Assembly (NCBI RefSeq): GCF_003054225.1
Contig: NZ_QBKQ01000001.1
Location: 1,400,847 to 1,464,846, forward strand
Source: Christiangramia gaetbulicola
GTDB taxonomy: Bacteria; Bacteroidota; Bacteroidia; Flavobacteriales; Flavobacteriaceae
DNA: 64,000 bases
Direction of reading: 5' to 3'
In this document: in pieces, positions 33,233-42,218 of the stretch
Layout of the letters: each line of letters opens with the position of its first letter
How positions within the stretch are numbered: the stretch's first letter is position 1
Made by a program: the position numbers and the translations under genes
The notes under the pieces: model-generated
Told to the model about the DNA's origin: nothing
Databases searched by the model: none
What the model saw: the letters and a program-made list of their open reading frames with translations, nothing else

Positions 33233-34771
33233 ATGATACTTAAGGGGATAAATAATTACTTTTCCAATGCTAACTCATGGCTTGCCTGGTTAGTTTTAGT
33301 TCTTCCAGTTTTGGTGATTTTTTCAATTACTATGGTTAAGGGACCATACTTACATCCCGATGAATTGGTAATTGTAGATCTTGGACGTTATATTCTCACA
33401 CCTTCCTCTTCCTGGTCCATAACCTGGATTCCGTCGATACAGGAACCGGCATTTCTAATTTCATATTTAGGAGTGGTTATTCAGGAAATAAATTATGAAT
33501 ATCTCGGGCAATATGGCCCCAGGATCTTTTCTCTGCTTGGAGGAATTGCCGCCGCAACTTCTTTGGTAGGATGGCTGAAGAAAAGAAATATACCTATTAG
33601 AATTTCTCTATTACTAGGACTTGTATTCCTGCTCGATCCATTATTTGTTCAATCTTACACCATCGGCAGGATAGATGGTTGGTGTATGTTTTTATGTATT
33701 GGTGCCTGTTGGTTAATCCACGGTAGCTATGATGGTAAAAATAGTTTTAAATTAATTACAGCAGGAGCAATGGCGGCCTTAGCACTTTTTATCTGGCCAT
33801 CTGCAATATTTCTTTTTCCTTTAATAATCTTAGAAATTTTTGAAATTTTTTTGAATAAAGGAGATCATAAGATAGACCTAAAACAAAAGCTGAATATTCT
33901 TGCATTATTTATTTTGGGGAGTCTCATTATAACTTTCATATTAGTGTTGCCGGTATTTGACCAGTTTTATAAACAATATGAAAATATAATTCAAAGCCTG
34001 TATGCTAATTCACATGCAGGATCAGAATATAATATTGATGGTCTTATAAATAACATTTATGAATTACCGCGCGTCCTAAAATTCAGTCCGTTTCTCGTAA
34101 TCGCTGCTATTATCGCATTTATCAAAATAAAAGAGAAAGGCTTACTAATTTCATTAATGATAGTAACGGCTCTAATGGTAGTGACCTTGGTGTATATAAA
34201 TCGGGTACAATATTTAATACCTTATTTGTTATTAGCCACTAGTACTTTGTACAGGAGAGAATTAAAATATATTATTTCTAATAATTTGAAAAGATGGCTT
34301 CTTGGGGTAATGCTTCTTTGGTCAATAAGTCTTTCAATTGTAGTAAGATCCTATTTGGTATATAATGATCAAAAACTGGATGAGAGGATGATGCTATACC
34401 AAGCTGCGGGAAACATGATTGGTGAAGGCGAGCATAGGGTTTATATTCCTTATGAATTCTATTATCCAGGTCGAACTTTTAACTGGGAAATGTATAGAGC
34501 ATACCTGGCTAATAATAATCCATTAACTGTAGAGATATTAGGGAAGGTTCTGCCAAGAGTAGATCATGTTATAATGACAGAACCAACTGTAGAAATTGAG
34601 AATGAAATTATCAAAAAAGGCTTTGCAATAAAAGGAGAATATCAGCTGTATTTGGATCCACCTGAACCATTTAACGGGATAACAACAAATATGCAAAGAG
34701 TAAGGAACCTTTATTCGATATTTGATAAGCCTTATGGCCCTTATAAGCTTTATAGCCGGGAGAGCAATTAG
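33233..34771 (+). CDS. GT-C fold membrane glycosyltransferase (ArnT/PMT-like), copy 1
   Basis: A 512-residue integral membrane protein with about 11 TM helices. The first periplasmic loop after TM1 holds HPDELVIVDLGRY, i.e. the acidic D-E pair typical of GT-C enzymes that use polyprenyl-phosphate sugars. LDPLFVQSYTIGRIDGW marks a conserved loop. A soluble C-terminal part ends in PYGPYKLYSR. The next gene is a diverged paralogue with the same layout. The donor and acceptor are unknown. The ArnC-like and SMR-like proteins encoded nearby could supply a lipid-linked donor. Confidence 0.75.
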   Translation: MILKGINNYFSNANSWLAWLVLVLPVLVIFSITMVKGPYLHPDELVIVDLGRYILTPSSSWSITWIPSIQEPAFLISYLGVVIQEINYEYLGQYGPRIFSLLGGIAAATSLVGWLKKRNIPIRISLLLGLVFLLDPLFVQSYTIGRIDGWCMFLCIGACWLIHGSYDGKNSFKLITAGAMAALALFIWPSAIFLFPLIILEIFEIFLNKGDHKIDLKQKLNILALFILGSLIITFILVLPVFDQFYKQYENIIQSLYANSHAGSEYNIDGLINNIYELPRVLKFSPFLVIAAIIAFIKIKEKGLLISLMIVTALMVVTLVYINRVQYLIPYLLLATSTLYRRELKYIISNNLKRWLLGVMLLWSISLSIVVRSYLVYNDQKLDERMMLYQAAGNMIGEGEHRVYIPYEFYYPGRTFNWEMYRAYLANNNPLTVEILGKVLPRVDHVIMTEPTVEIENEIIKKGFAIKGEYQLYLDPPEPFNGITTNMQRVRNLYSIFDKPYGPYKLYSRESN

Positions 34772-34854
34772 AATTTTATAATCTCCTTTCAGCTATTGAA
34801 ATAAGAAACTTCAACTCTAAAAGCATTGAATTTTATTTTTCAATATATACTGTA

Positions 34855-36486
34855 ATGTATTCTGAAAGTAAAAATTTTTCTTCTAAAGATATATGGGCTT
34901 TTTGGATAGCTTGTGTGCTAATTGCAGTATTAATTCAACTTTATACCCTTGATGTTTTACCTCATTTACAACAGGATGAGGCCCAGATTACAGAATATGG
35001 CAGACTGGTTTTAGATCCCGAAAGTAATTGGTCTATAAACTGGAGGTTAGAGGAGAAAAAGCCTTTATTGTTATGGTCCTATTTGGGGCCTTTAATAGCG
35101 GAATCTAGTTTTCATATCTGGGGAGGTTCGGGGATTGGAACAAGAATAGCCTCGATCCTAGGAGCGGTTTTAGCAGCAACAATGGCATTTGGATGGTTAC
35201 TTTCAAGAGATGTTGTAAAATACGCAGCATTTGGTTTAAGTCTGGCTTTTTTATTAGATCCTTTGTTCGTCCTGTCTCAAAGAATGGGAAGAGTAGATTC
35301 CTGGGTTATTGCTCTATGTCTTGGATGTTGTTGGCTTATAAGGTTTTCGAAATATAAAAATGAGAAACAAAAACGATTGTTAATTCCTTTATGCGGAGGT
35401 ATAGCCGCAACGGCAGCATTAGTATGGCCTTCAGCAATTTTTCTTCTTCCCTTAATTTTTCTTGAACTTATTCAGAGCGCGCCAACTAAAGTGGAAAAAA
35501 GAGGTAAGTGGAAGATTGTAGGTAAAAGGTTTCTGCTGTTTGGTTTAGGAGGTTTTATTACAACGGTCCTGCTTTTATTACCAATTTTGGACAACCTGGT
35601 TTTAATTTTAAGCGATAGTTCAGCAATGATCTCCGGAAATATCGATGCTTCGAAATCTGCTGAAAGTAGATTCCTAAGTTTCTTTTCTAAAGACTCCTGG
35701 TTCAAATTAATAAAGGCCTTAATTAAAACTTGGACACCTTTTTTTCCTATGCTCGCATTGGCGGGGATAATTATCTGCCGTAAATCAAAATTGATTATAG
35801 CGTTTTTAGCGGCTCTGGTCCTAATATTTGCCTCTCTTGTATACGAATTTAGAGTGCTTTACTTACTGCCTTATTTTATGGTTCTCAGCAGCGGTCTGTT
35901 TTTGAATGGTAAAGTGAAGACTTATAAGAAGTGGATTAATAAAACAGCTGGGATCTCTTTGGGTTTACTGCTATTCTGGGCTGTATTTATCTCCCTGGGT
36001 TTGAGAACTTCTTTAGGTGCAAAAGTTAAATCAGAAAAAGATCGGAATAAGATTCTCAGCATGGCTACTAATTCTATTGGAGCTGGTGATTATAATGTAT
36101 ACCTGGATTTTACCTACGAATTTTATTTTGCGGGAAGATCGCTCGGGTGGAATTTATATACCCCATACATCCAATACTCACAGGATGAACAGGGGAATTG
36201 GATAAGGCAAAATGATCACCAGCCGGAAAAAGATTTTTTGAAGTTACTTGCTGATATGGATTATGCCCTGTTTTATGAATACATGGTGACCCCTGATCTT
36301 GAAAAACAAATTACATCGAGCGGATTAGTAGAGAAGCAAGTTTTTGATCTCGATACAGAATCTGAACCAATAGCAAAAGACAGGAGTAGAAACGAAGAAA
36401 TTTTACTTTACTTTCTTCGGGGTCGAGAAAAATATGGCTCATTTATTCTGTACTCAAGAATGAACTCCCTTAATAGCAGTTTATAA
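34855..36486 (+). CDS. GT-C fold membrane glycosyltransferase (ArnT/PMT-like), copy 2
   Basis: A 543-residue paralogue of the preceding gene. The same markers recur in the same order: LQQDEAQITEYGRLVLDP (acidic loop), SNWSINW, GTRIASILGAVLAATMAFGW, LDPLFVLSQRMGRVDSW, VWPSAIFLLPLIFLEL, and the C-terminal KYGSFILYSR. About 11 TM helices precede a periplasmic tail of about 130 residues, which is longer and more acidic than in copy 1. Conserved layout with diverged sequence suggests an old duplication with different specificity. Confidence 0.75.
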   Translation: MYSESKNFSSKDIWAFWIACVLIAVLIQLYTLDVLPHLQQDEAQITEYGRLVLDPESNWSINWRLEEKKPLLLWSYLGPLIAESSFHIWGGSGIGTRIASILGAVLAATMAFGWLLSRDVVKYAAFGLSLAFLLDPLFVLSQRMGRVDSWVIALCLGCCWLIRFSKYKNEKQKRLLIPLCGGIAATAALVWPSAIFLLPLIFLELIQSAPTKVEKRGKWKIVGKRFLLFGLGGFITTVLLLLPILDNLVLILSDSSAMISGNIDASKSAESRFLSFFSKDSWFKLIKALIKTWTPFFPMLALAGIIICRKSKLIIAFLAALVLIFASLVYEFRVLYLLPYFMVLSSGLFLNGKVKTYKKWINKTAGISLGLLLFWAVFISLGLRTSLGAKVKSEKDRNKILSMATNSIGAGDYNVYLDFTYEFYFAGRSLGWNLYTPYIQYSQDEQGNWIRQNDHQPEKDFLKLLADMDYALFYEYMVTPDLEKQITSSGLVEKQVFDLDTESEPIAKDRSRNEEILLYFLRGREKYGSFILYSRMNSLNSSL

Positions 36487-36559
36487 TCGCATCCAACACT
36501 ATGCGAATAAGCCTGTAGCATATCGATGCTCAGCAATTTCATCCTAAAAATTATAGATC

Positions 36560-37597
36560 ATGATTAATGTAGGAATAATAGGTTATGGATATTGGGGACC
36601 AAACCTCGTCCGTAATTTCTTTGCAGCTAATGACTGTATGGTTAAATCTGTAGCAGATGCCCGTCCGGAAAGACTTCAGCAATTAAATAAGCATTTTCCT
36701 GCAATCAAAGGTGTGTCGCAGGGGGATATGATAATTCGTGATTCAAAAATTGATGCGGTAGTAATAGCGACACCAGTTTTTACTCATTTTGAATTGGCAA
36801 AAAAGGCCCTAAATGCTGGAAAACATGTTCTTCTAGAAAAACCAATGGCTGCTTCTGCAGCAGAGGCAGAAATTCTAATCAATCTGGCAGAGAAAAAGGG
36901 GCTTTTACTTATGGTAGACCATACATTTCTATATACAGGGGCGGTACAGAAAATGAGGCAGTTAATCGATAGGCATGAATTGGGAAGTATTAAATACCTC
37001 GATTCAACAAGGATTAATTTAGGTCTATTCCAATCTGATATTAACGTGCTCTGGGACCTCGCTCCACACGATCTTTCAATTCTAAGTTATCTGGTCGATG
37101 AAAAACCCCATAGCGTTAATGCCCGCGGAATTACCCATACTTGCAATGGAATAGAGAATATTGCCTATCTCACGGTAAACTTTCCTTCAGGACTCATCGC
37201 TCATTTTAACTGTTCCTGGACCAGTCCGGTGAAAGTAAGAATGATGCTAATTGGTGGGGATGAAAAGATGATCCTTTATAATGATCTTGAAATAACTGAG
37301 AAGATCAAAGTCTACGATACGGGATATACATATTACAATGATGAAGAAAGACAACAGGTACTGGTGGATTATAGAACTGGTGATATTCATGTACCGAAAG
37401 TAAGCACTATCGAAGCTCTTCTAAATATGGCTAATGATTTTATCACCTGTATCAAAGAGAAAAAACAACCTCAGTCTTCCTGTTATTTAGGTTTAGAAGT
37501 GGTCAGGATCCTTGAAGCTTCTAATGAGTCCATTAAAAACAAGGGCCGTGAGGTCGTAGTAGATAATCTGTCTGCTTCGGTTGCATATAGTGCCTGA
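36560..37597 (+). CDS. Gfo/Idh/MocA-family sugar dehydrogenase (WbpB/WlbA-like)
   Basis: A 345-residue NAD(P)-dependent oxidoreductase. The Rossmann motif GIIGYGYWGPNLVRNF is at residues 5-20. The family signature LLEKPMAAS (Lys near 95) and WDLAPHDLSIL (catalytic His near 175) are both present. With the next two genes it forms the order dehydrogenase, acyltransferase, aminotransferase. That is the WbpB-WbpD-WbpE (or WlbABC) set, which oxidises C3 of a nucleotide sugar, transaminates it and N-acylates the amine. The exact substrate cannot be read from sequence. Confidence 0.88.
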   Translation: MINVGIIGYGYWGPNLVRNFFAANDCMVKSVADARPERLQQLNKHFPAIKGVSQGDMIIRDSKIDAVVIATPVFTHFELAKKALNAGKHVLLEKPMAASAAEAEILINLAEKKGLLLMVDHTFLYTGAVQKMRQLIDRHELGSIKYLDSTRINLGLFQSDINVLWDLAPHDLSILSYLVDEKPHSVNARGITHTCNGIENIAYLTVNFPSGLIAHFNCSWTSPVKVRMMLIGGDEKMILYNDLEITEKIKVYDTGYTYYNDEERQQVLVDYRTGDIHVPKVSTIEALLNMANDFITCIKEKKQPQSSCYLGLEVVRILEASNESIKNKGREVVVDNLSASVAYSA

Positions 37598-37612
37598 TAA
37601 TTAAAAATAATT

Positions 37613-38116
37613 ATGGAAACAGTTTCAGCTAATAAGGATTACCAGATCCTGAATAATGTACGTTTAGGCAAGAACGTGAAAATATACAGCTTCGTGAATG
37701 CCTATGGTTGTAGTATAGATGAAGGTTCGAAAATAGGAACCTTTGTGGAGATTCAAAAAGGCGCAAGCATTGGTAAAAATTGCAAGATCTCAAGCCACAG
37801 CTTTATATGTGAAGGAGTGCATATCGCAGATAATGTATTTATAGGTCATAACGTAACCTTTATAAATGACAAATTTCCCAGGGCAACCAATGCAGATGGT
37901 ATTCCACAAACAGAGGAAGACTGGAATTGTGAAAGTACCTATATAGAAGATGGAGCTTCCATTGGATCTAGTGCAACCTTGCTTTGTGGTATCACCATTG
38001 GAAGAGGTGCTATTGTTGGGGCCGGGTCTGTTGTTACGAAAAGTGTTCCTGAAAACGCCGTTGTTGCAGGTAACCCTGCGAAGGTTATTAAATATTTGGA
38101 AAAAAAACCTGTATAA
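37613..38116 (+). CDS. Hexapeptide N-acyltransferase (WbpD/WlbB-like)
   Basis: A 167-residue left-handed beta-helix acyltransferase. Repeats of the form [LIV]GxxxxI are clear: [42 protein letters not shown], then [25 protein letters not shown]. The His in [12 protein letters not shown] is at the usual acceptor-site position. It closes with [12 protein letters not shown], the typical end of acetyl-CoA-binding members. It overlaps nothing and sits 1 base before the aminotransferase start. Predicted to acylate the 3-amino group made by the next enzyme. Confidence 0.88.
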   Translation: METVSANKDYQILNNVRLGKNVKIYSFVNAYGCSIDEGSKIGTFVEIQKGASIGKNCKISSHSFICEGVHIADNVFIGHNVTFINDKFPRATNADGIPQTEEDWNCESTYIEDGASIGSSATLLCGITIGRGAIVGAGSVVTKSVPENAVVAGNPAKVIKYLEKKPV

Positions 38117-38117
38117 A

Positions 38118-39242
38118 ATGTTTAGATCTATTGTAAAACAAAAAATTCCCTTTCTCGATCTAAAGATCCAACATCAACAGATCAAGAATGAGATATTTCA
38201 GGCCTTTGAAAAGGTCTATGAAAATACATCTTTTTCTGGTGGGGCTTTCGTAGAGGAATTCGAGAAAGATTTTGCTGAATTTTGTAGAACAGACTACGCA
38301 ATTGGAGTAAATAATGGGACTTCAGCATTACATCTGGCCATGATCGCTTTAGGAATTGGGGAGGGCGATGAGGTTATTATTCCAGCAAATACATTTATAG
38401 CTACTGCCTGGGGAGTTTCTTATACTGGAGCAAAGCCTGTTTTTGTTGATTGTACCGCAGATACCTGGCAAATTGACCCTTCAAAGGTTGAAGAAAAAAT
38501 CACTCCTGCTACAAAAGCTATAATTGGCGTGCATTTGTATGGCCAGCCCTTTGATGTGGAAGGAGTAAGCTCTATCTGTAAAAGGCATAAGCTTTTTTTG
38601 TTAGAGGATGCTGCGCAGGCACAGGGTGCAAAATATGAAAATATTCCAGTTGGAGGATTTGGAGAAATGGGTTGCTTTAGTTTTTATCCCGGAAAAAACC
38701 TTGGTGCCTGTGGAGAGGCAGGTGGCATCACCACTAATAATAAAGATTATTACAATGAGCTTCAGAGATTAAGAAATCATGGTTGCAAGGAACGATACTA
38801 CCATGACATATTAGGTTATAATATGAGAATGGGTGGTCTGGAAGCTGCTTCACTGGGGGTTAAAATTAAATATTTACAAGGATGGAATCAGCGGCGAAAA
38901 GAGATCGCAAAGAAATACCATAATGGAATCAATAATCCTGCAATCAAGATGCAGTCCCAGCCAGATTGGGCCGATTCCGTTTATCATCTTTTTGTGATTG
39001 TCACCAAAAACAGGGAAAATCTTATGGAATATTTAAATAAGCAAAACATTTTTCCTGGTTTGCATTATCCTGTTCCCTGTCATTTGCAGAAGGCATATAC
39101 TCATTTAGGGTATAAGAAAGGGGATTGTCTAAATGCTGAATATCTCTCTAACCATTGTTTATCTCTTCCCATGTATTCTGAATTGACAGATGAAAATGTG
39201 GAATATATCATAGAAGTATTGAATGCCTACGATGATGAATAA
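38118..39242 (+). CDS. DegT/DnrJ/EryC1 aminotransferase (WbpE-like)
   Basis: A 374-residue PLP-dependent sugar aminotransferase. The frame is open back to 37950, but that part overlaps the acyltransferase in another frame, so the start is placed at 38118 where IPFLDLKIQHQQIKNEI (family N-terminus) follows. The PLP lysine is K193 in FSFYPGKNLGA. LEDAAQAQGA supplies the cofactor-binding Asp and VNNGTSALHLAMIA the phosphate-binding loop. It ends with MYSELTDENVEYIIEVL, as usual. It should transfer an amine from glutamate to the 3-keto sugar made by the dehydrogenase. Confidence 0.93.
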   Translation: MFRSIVKQKIPFLDLKIQHQQIKNEIFQAFEKVYENTSFSGGAFVEEFEKDFAEFCRTDYAIGVNNGTSALHLAMIALGIGEGDEVIIPANTFIATAWGVSYTGAKPVFVDCTADTWQIDPSKVEEKITPATKAIIGVHLYGQPFDVEGVSSICKRHKLFLLEDAAQAQGAKYENIPVGGFGEMGCFSFYPGKNLGACGEAGGITTNNKDYYNELQRLRNHGCKERYYHDILGYNMRMGGLEAASLGVKIKYLQGWNQRRKEIAKKYHNGINNPAIKMQSQPDWADSVYHLFVIVTKNRENLMEYLNKQNIFPGLHYPVPCHLQKAYTHLGYKKGDCLNAEYLSNHCLSLPMYSELTDENVEYIIEVLNAYDDE

Positions 39243-39879
39243 GAAGAAACTAATAATTTTTCCTTTTAATGGAAATGGAATTGAAGCATTGGATTGCCTT
39301 TCTATGGAGGAATATGATTTTCTCGGTTTCATAGATGATAACCAGGATAAAACTTCTATTGATTACGAGATATTTTCCAGAGACATCCTGAAAAAACATC
39401 CTGAACTATTTGTATTAGCTGTCCCGGGAGGCCCGGATAGTTTTAAGGAAAGGAAAGATATTATATCTTCTCTGGACATTCACGAAGACCGATTTATTTC
39501 GGTAATTCACCCCTCAGCCTCCATCGGAAGAAATTCAAAGGTGGGAAAGAATTGTTTGATCATGGCGGGGGTAGTACTTACCAGTAATTCTGTTATTGAA
39601 GATCATGTATGTGTCTTACCAAATTCCGTTGTTCATCATGATTCAAAAATTGGTGAGTACACCTTGATTGGGAGTAAAGTTGTGATCGCAGGAAATACCA
39701 GTGTCGGCTCAAACTGCTATATAGGAAGTGGGACTAATATTAAAAATGGTCTTCACATAGGAGATAATACTTTAATTGGAATGGGCAGCAATATTCTTAA
39801 GGATGTTCAACCAGATTCTAAAATGGTAGGCAATCCAGCCAGGAACCTTAATAAAAGGATCCATCAGCCCATACATTAA
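39232..39879 (+). CDS. PglD/NeuD-family sugar O/N-acyltransferase
   Basis: About 215 residues. The N-terminal part (KLIIFPFNGNGIEALDCL, then FLGFIDDN) is the small Rossmann-like domain characteristic of PglD/NeuD. The C-terminal part is a left-handed beta helix (IHPSASIGRNSKVGKNCLIM, VIEDHVCVLPNSVVHHDSKI with the catalytic His pair). It overlaps the end of the aminotransferase gene by 11 bases (start at 39232; ATGs at 39223 and 39235 are alternatives). Such overlap suggests translational coupling. It likely N- or O-acetylates a nucleotide-activated amino sugar. Confidence 0.88.
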   Translation: MMNKKKLIIFPFNGNGIEALDCLSMEEYDFLGFIDDNQDKTSIDYEIFSRDILKKHPELFVLAVPGGPDSFKERKDIISSLDIHEDRFISVIHPSASIGRNSKVGKNCLIMAGVVLTSNSVIEDHVCVLPNSVVHHDSKIGEYTLIGSKVVIAGNTSVGSNCYIGSGTNIKNGLHIGDNTLIGMGSNILKDVQPDSKMVGNPARNLNKRIHQPIH

Positions 39880-39888
39880 TGAAATGTC

Positions 39889-40860
39889 ATGAAAGTATCA
39901 GTGATTATCCCTGTATTTAACGAAGAGGATAATATTCCTTTTCTGGTTGAAGAGTTAAATTCGTTTTTCCAGAAAGAAAAAAGATTTTCAACCGAGATCC
40001 TTTTTGTGAATGATGGCTCTACAGATGAAACCTATCAGAAGCTTAAAGGTGCCAGGCATTTATTCTACTCCTATAAGATCCTTTCTTTTTCCCGGAACTT
40101 TGGATCACATGCGGCCTTAAGAGCAGGAATTCTGAAAGCTGAGGGTGATTATATCACTTTTATGTATGCAGATCTCCAGGATCCGTTAAGTCTTATAAGT
40201 CGAATGTATGATCAGGTTATTGCTAATGGAATCGATATTTGTTGGGCATTTAGAAACTCTTCAGCTTCAGCCGGAACTGAAAAATTATTTTCGAGGGCTT
40301 ATGCCGGATTAATGAGAAAATATGCCGTTCCAAATTTTCCAAAAAAAGGGTTTGATATAGTTCTATTCAGTAAAAAAGTAAAAACCTGCCTTGATAAGAA
40401 TCTGGAAAATAATTCCTCTGTATTCATTCAGATCTTAAGTCTAGGTTTCAAACAAACCAGTATTACTTATGATAAGAGGGGAAGAAAACATGGAAAATCA
40501 AAATGGACGCTTTCTAAAAAGATTAAACTCTTGATAGATTCCTTCGTTGCTTTCTCCTTCGCCCCAATCCGTCTGGTATCTATTATAGGATTTGTCTTTT
40601 TCCTTGTGGGAATTATCTGGACGGCAATAATTATAGTCCGGAAGTTAATTTATGATGACCTGGCCAGTGGTTGGCCTGCTTTATTATCTATTCTTTTGGT
40701 TGGTTTTGGGATCACCAATATTTCACTGGGAATCATTGCAGAATATTTATGGAGAACCTTAGATGCCAGTAGAAGGAGGCCTGCCTTTATAATTGATGAA
40801 GTTACTGAAAAGTTAGAAAGTACTGAGAAACCGGTAAGGGTTTTAAAAGATGTAAAATAA
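39889..40860 (+). CDS. Polyprenyl-phosphate glycosyltransferase (GT2, ArnC/GtrB-like)
   Basis: A 323-residue GT2 enzyme. The catalytic domain starts VSVIIPVFNEEDNI and has FVNDGSTDETY, the DxD-type YADLQDP near 96 and a KRGRKHGKSKW loop typical of dolichyl/undecaprenyl-phosphate transferases. Two C-terminal TM helices (about 228-255 and 265-290) anchor it. It should move a sugar from a nucleotide donor to undecaprenyl phosphate. It stands directly before the SMR-like gene (2-base gap), the same partnering as in Arn and Gtr systems. Confidence 0.9.
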   Translation: MKVSVIIPVFNEEDNIPFLVEELNSFFQKEKRFSTEILFVNDGSTDETYQKLKGARHLFYSYKILSFSRNFGSHAALRAGILKAEGDYITFMYADLQDPLSLISRMYDQVIANGIDICWAFRNSSASAGTEKLFSRAYAGLMRKYAVPNFPKKGFDIVLFSKKVKTCLDKNLENNSSVFIQILSLGFKQTSITYDKRGRKHGKSKWTLSKKIKLLIDSFVAFSFAPIRLVSIIGFVFFLVGIIWTAIIIVRKLIYDDLASGWPALLSILLVGFGITNISLGIIAEYLWRTLDASRRRPAFIIDEVTEKLESTEKPVRVLKDVK

Positions 40861-40861
40861 A

Positions 40862-41230
40862 ATGGGCAGAACGTTAATTTACATAATTCTTTATGCTGCT
40901 CTCAATGTCACAGGTGCTGCGCTTATAAAATGGCAGTTAAAAGGTAGAAGCCTGGAATCTGTAAGTGAATGGTTAAAATTAATTTTGAATGTGACCTTTG
41001 TCGCTGCTTTTGTGCTCATTATTCTTTCTGCCCTGGCATTTTTCAAAGCACTCTCTACCAATAGTTTTTCTTTAATTATTCCTATAGCAACGGGGATCAA
41101 TTTCATATTGACTATTGTGGTTGGTTACTACCTCTTTCAGGATAAATTATCGACGCTCGCTTTTCTAGGATTTGCGCTAATTATAGCGGGGATTATTTTA
41201 TTAAGTCTAAATACCAAAGTACATGTATAA
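40862..41230 (+). CDS. SMR/EamA-like small membrane protein (ArnE/ArnF-like)
   Basis: A 122-residue protein of four TM helices. Typical EmrE-fold points are the first-helix motif LNVTGAALIKWQLKG and the third-helix NSFSLIIPIATGINFILTI. The final helix reads ALIIAGIILLSL. Next to an ArnC-like transferase, this size and fold suggest a subunit of a flippase for undecaprenyl-phosphate-linked sugar. Its last 8 bases overlap the next gene. An independent drug transporter is possible but unlikely in this context. Confidence 0.8.
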   Translation: MGRTLIYIILYAALNVTGAALIKWQLKGRSLESVSEWLKLILNVTFVAAFVLIILSALAFFKALSTNSFSLIIPIATGINFILTIVVGYYLFQDKLSTLAFLGFALIIAGIILLSLNTKVHV

Positions 41231-42218
41231 CAAGATAAAAGATAGTACGATCCTGGTAACTGGCGGTGCTGGGTTTATTGGATCTTATGTAGTAGAAGAA
41301 TTACTGCTAAGTAAACCTAAAAAGATCATAATCATAGATAACCTGATAAGGGGGAGTTTTGATAATATAGCTTCTTTTATAGAGAACCCTCTAGTGGAAT
41401 TTATAGAAGGAGATATTAGAAATAAGGTTTTATTAGAGCAGAGTATTGCTAAATCTGATTATGTATTTCATATGGCTGCCTTAAGAATTAATTCCTGTGC
41501 TGCTAATCCTTCAGAAGGTTTTGAAGTAATGCTCAAGGCAACTTTTGATATCGCAGAATTATGTGTAAAACATAAGATAAAAAAGGTTATTTATAGTTCC
41601 AGTGCTTCAGTATATGGCCTGGCACAACATTTCCCTACACCAGAATCTGATAATCCTTATAACAATCAAACATTTTACGGGGGAGCTAAATTATGGGGAG
41701 AACAATTATTCCGTAGTTTTCATTTCATGTATAATCTGGATTATGTTGCTCTGCGTTATTTTAATGTTTATGGTGTAAGAATGGATACCGATGGTAAATA
41801 TACCGAAGTCATGATTCGATGGTTAGATTGCATAAGAGACCAGAAGTCACCACTGATTTTTGGTGATGGGAACGATACCATGGATTTCGTCTATGTGAAG
41901 GATGTTGCCAAGGCAAATATTGCAGCTTTAGTTTCAGATATTTCAGATGAGACTTTTAATGTGGGAAACTGTGAGGAAACTAGTCTCAGGGAATTACTTG
42001 AAACTTTATTAAAAGTAAACGGTTCTTCTCTTAAACCAGAATTTAAAGAAGCAAACTCAATAAATCCGGTAAGTAGAAGACTTGCAGATATTTCGGCAGC
42101 AAAGACTAAGCTTAGTTTCGAACCTTCGATCACTTTGGAAGAGGGTCTTTCTGAATTAAGTCGGTGGTATTTTGAGAAAAATAACTTAAAAAAAGTTGAT
42201 CATGATACCTATCGCTAA
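41223..42218 (+). CDS. NAD-dependent nucleotide-sugar epimerase/dehydratase
   Basis: A 331-residue extended [18 protein letters not shown] is the NAD site (residues 14-28). IYSSSASVYGLAQHFPTPE and YGGAKLWGEQL supply the catalytic Ser/Thr region and YxxxK. LRYFNVYGVRMDTDGKYTEV is usual for GalE/UDP-sugar epimerases. Substrate unclear. It overlaps the upstream SMR-like gene and the downstream aminotransferase (23 bases), so these three are translationally coupled and probably one pathway. Confidence 0.87.
   Translation: MYNKIKDSTILVTGGAGFIGSYVVEELLLSKPKKIIIIDNLIRGSFDNIASFIENPLVEFIEGDIRNKVLLEQSIAKSDYVFHMAALRINSCAANPSEGFEVMLKATFDIAELCVKHKIKKVIYSSSASVYGLAQHFPTPESDNPYNNQTFYGGAKLWGEQLFRSFHFMYNLDYVALRYFNVYGVRMDTDGKYTEVMIRWLDCIRDQKSPLIFGDGNDTMDFVYVKDVAKANIAALVSDISDETFNVGNCEETSLRELLETLLKVNGSSLKPEFKEANSINPVSRRLADISAAKTKLSFEPSITLEEGLSELSRWYFEKNNLKKVDHDTYR

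Noticed and set aside
37950..38117. Long N-terminus of the WbpE-like aminotransferase
   Set aside because: It overlaps the acyltransferase gene in another frame and has no aminotransferase similarity; the start at 38118 fits the family.
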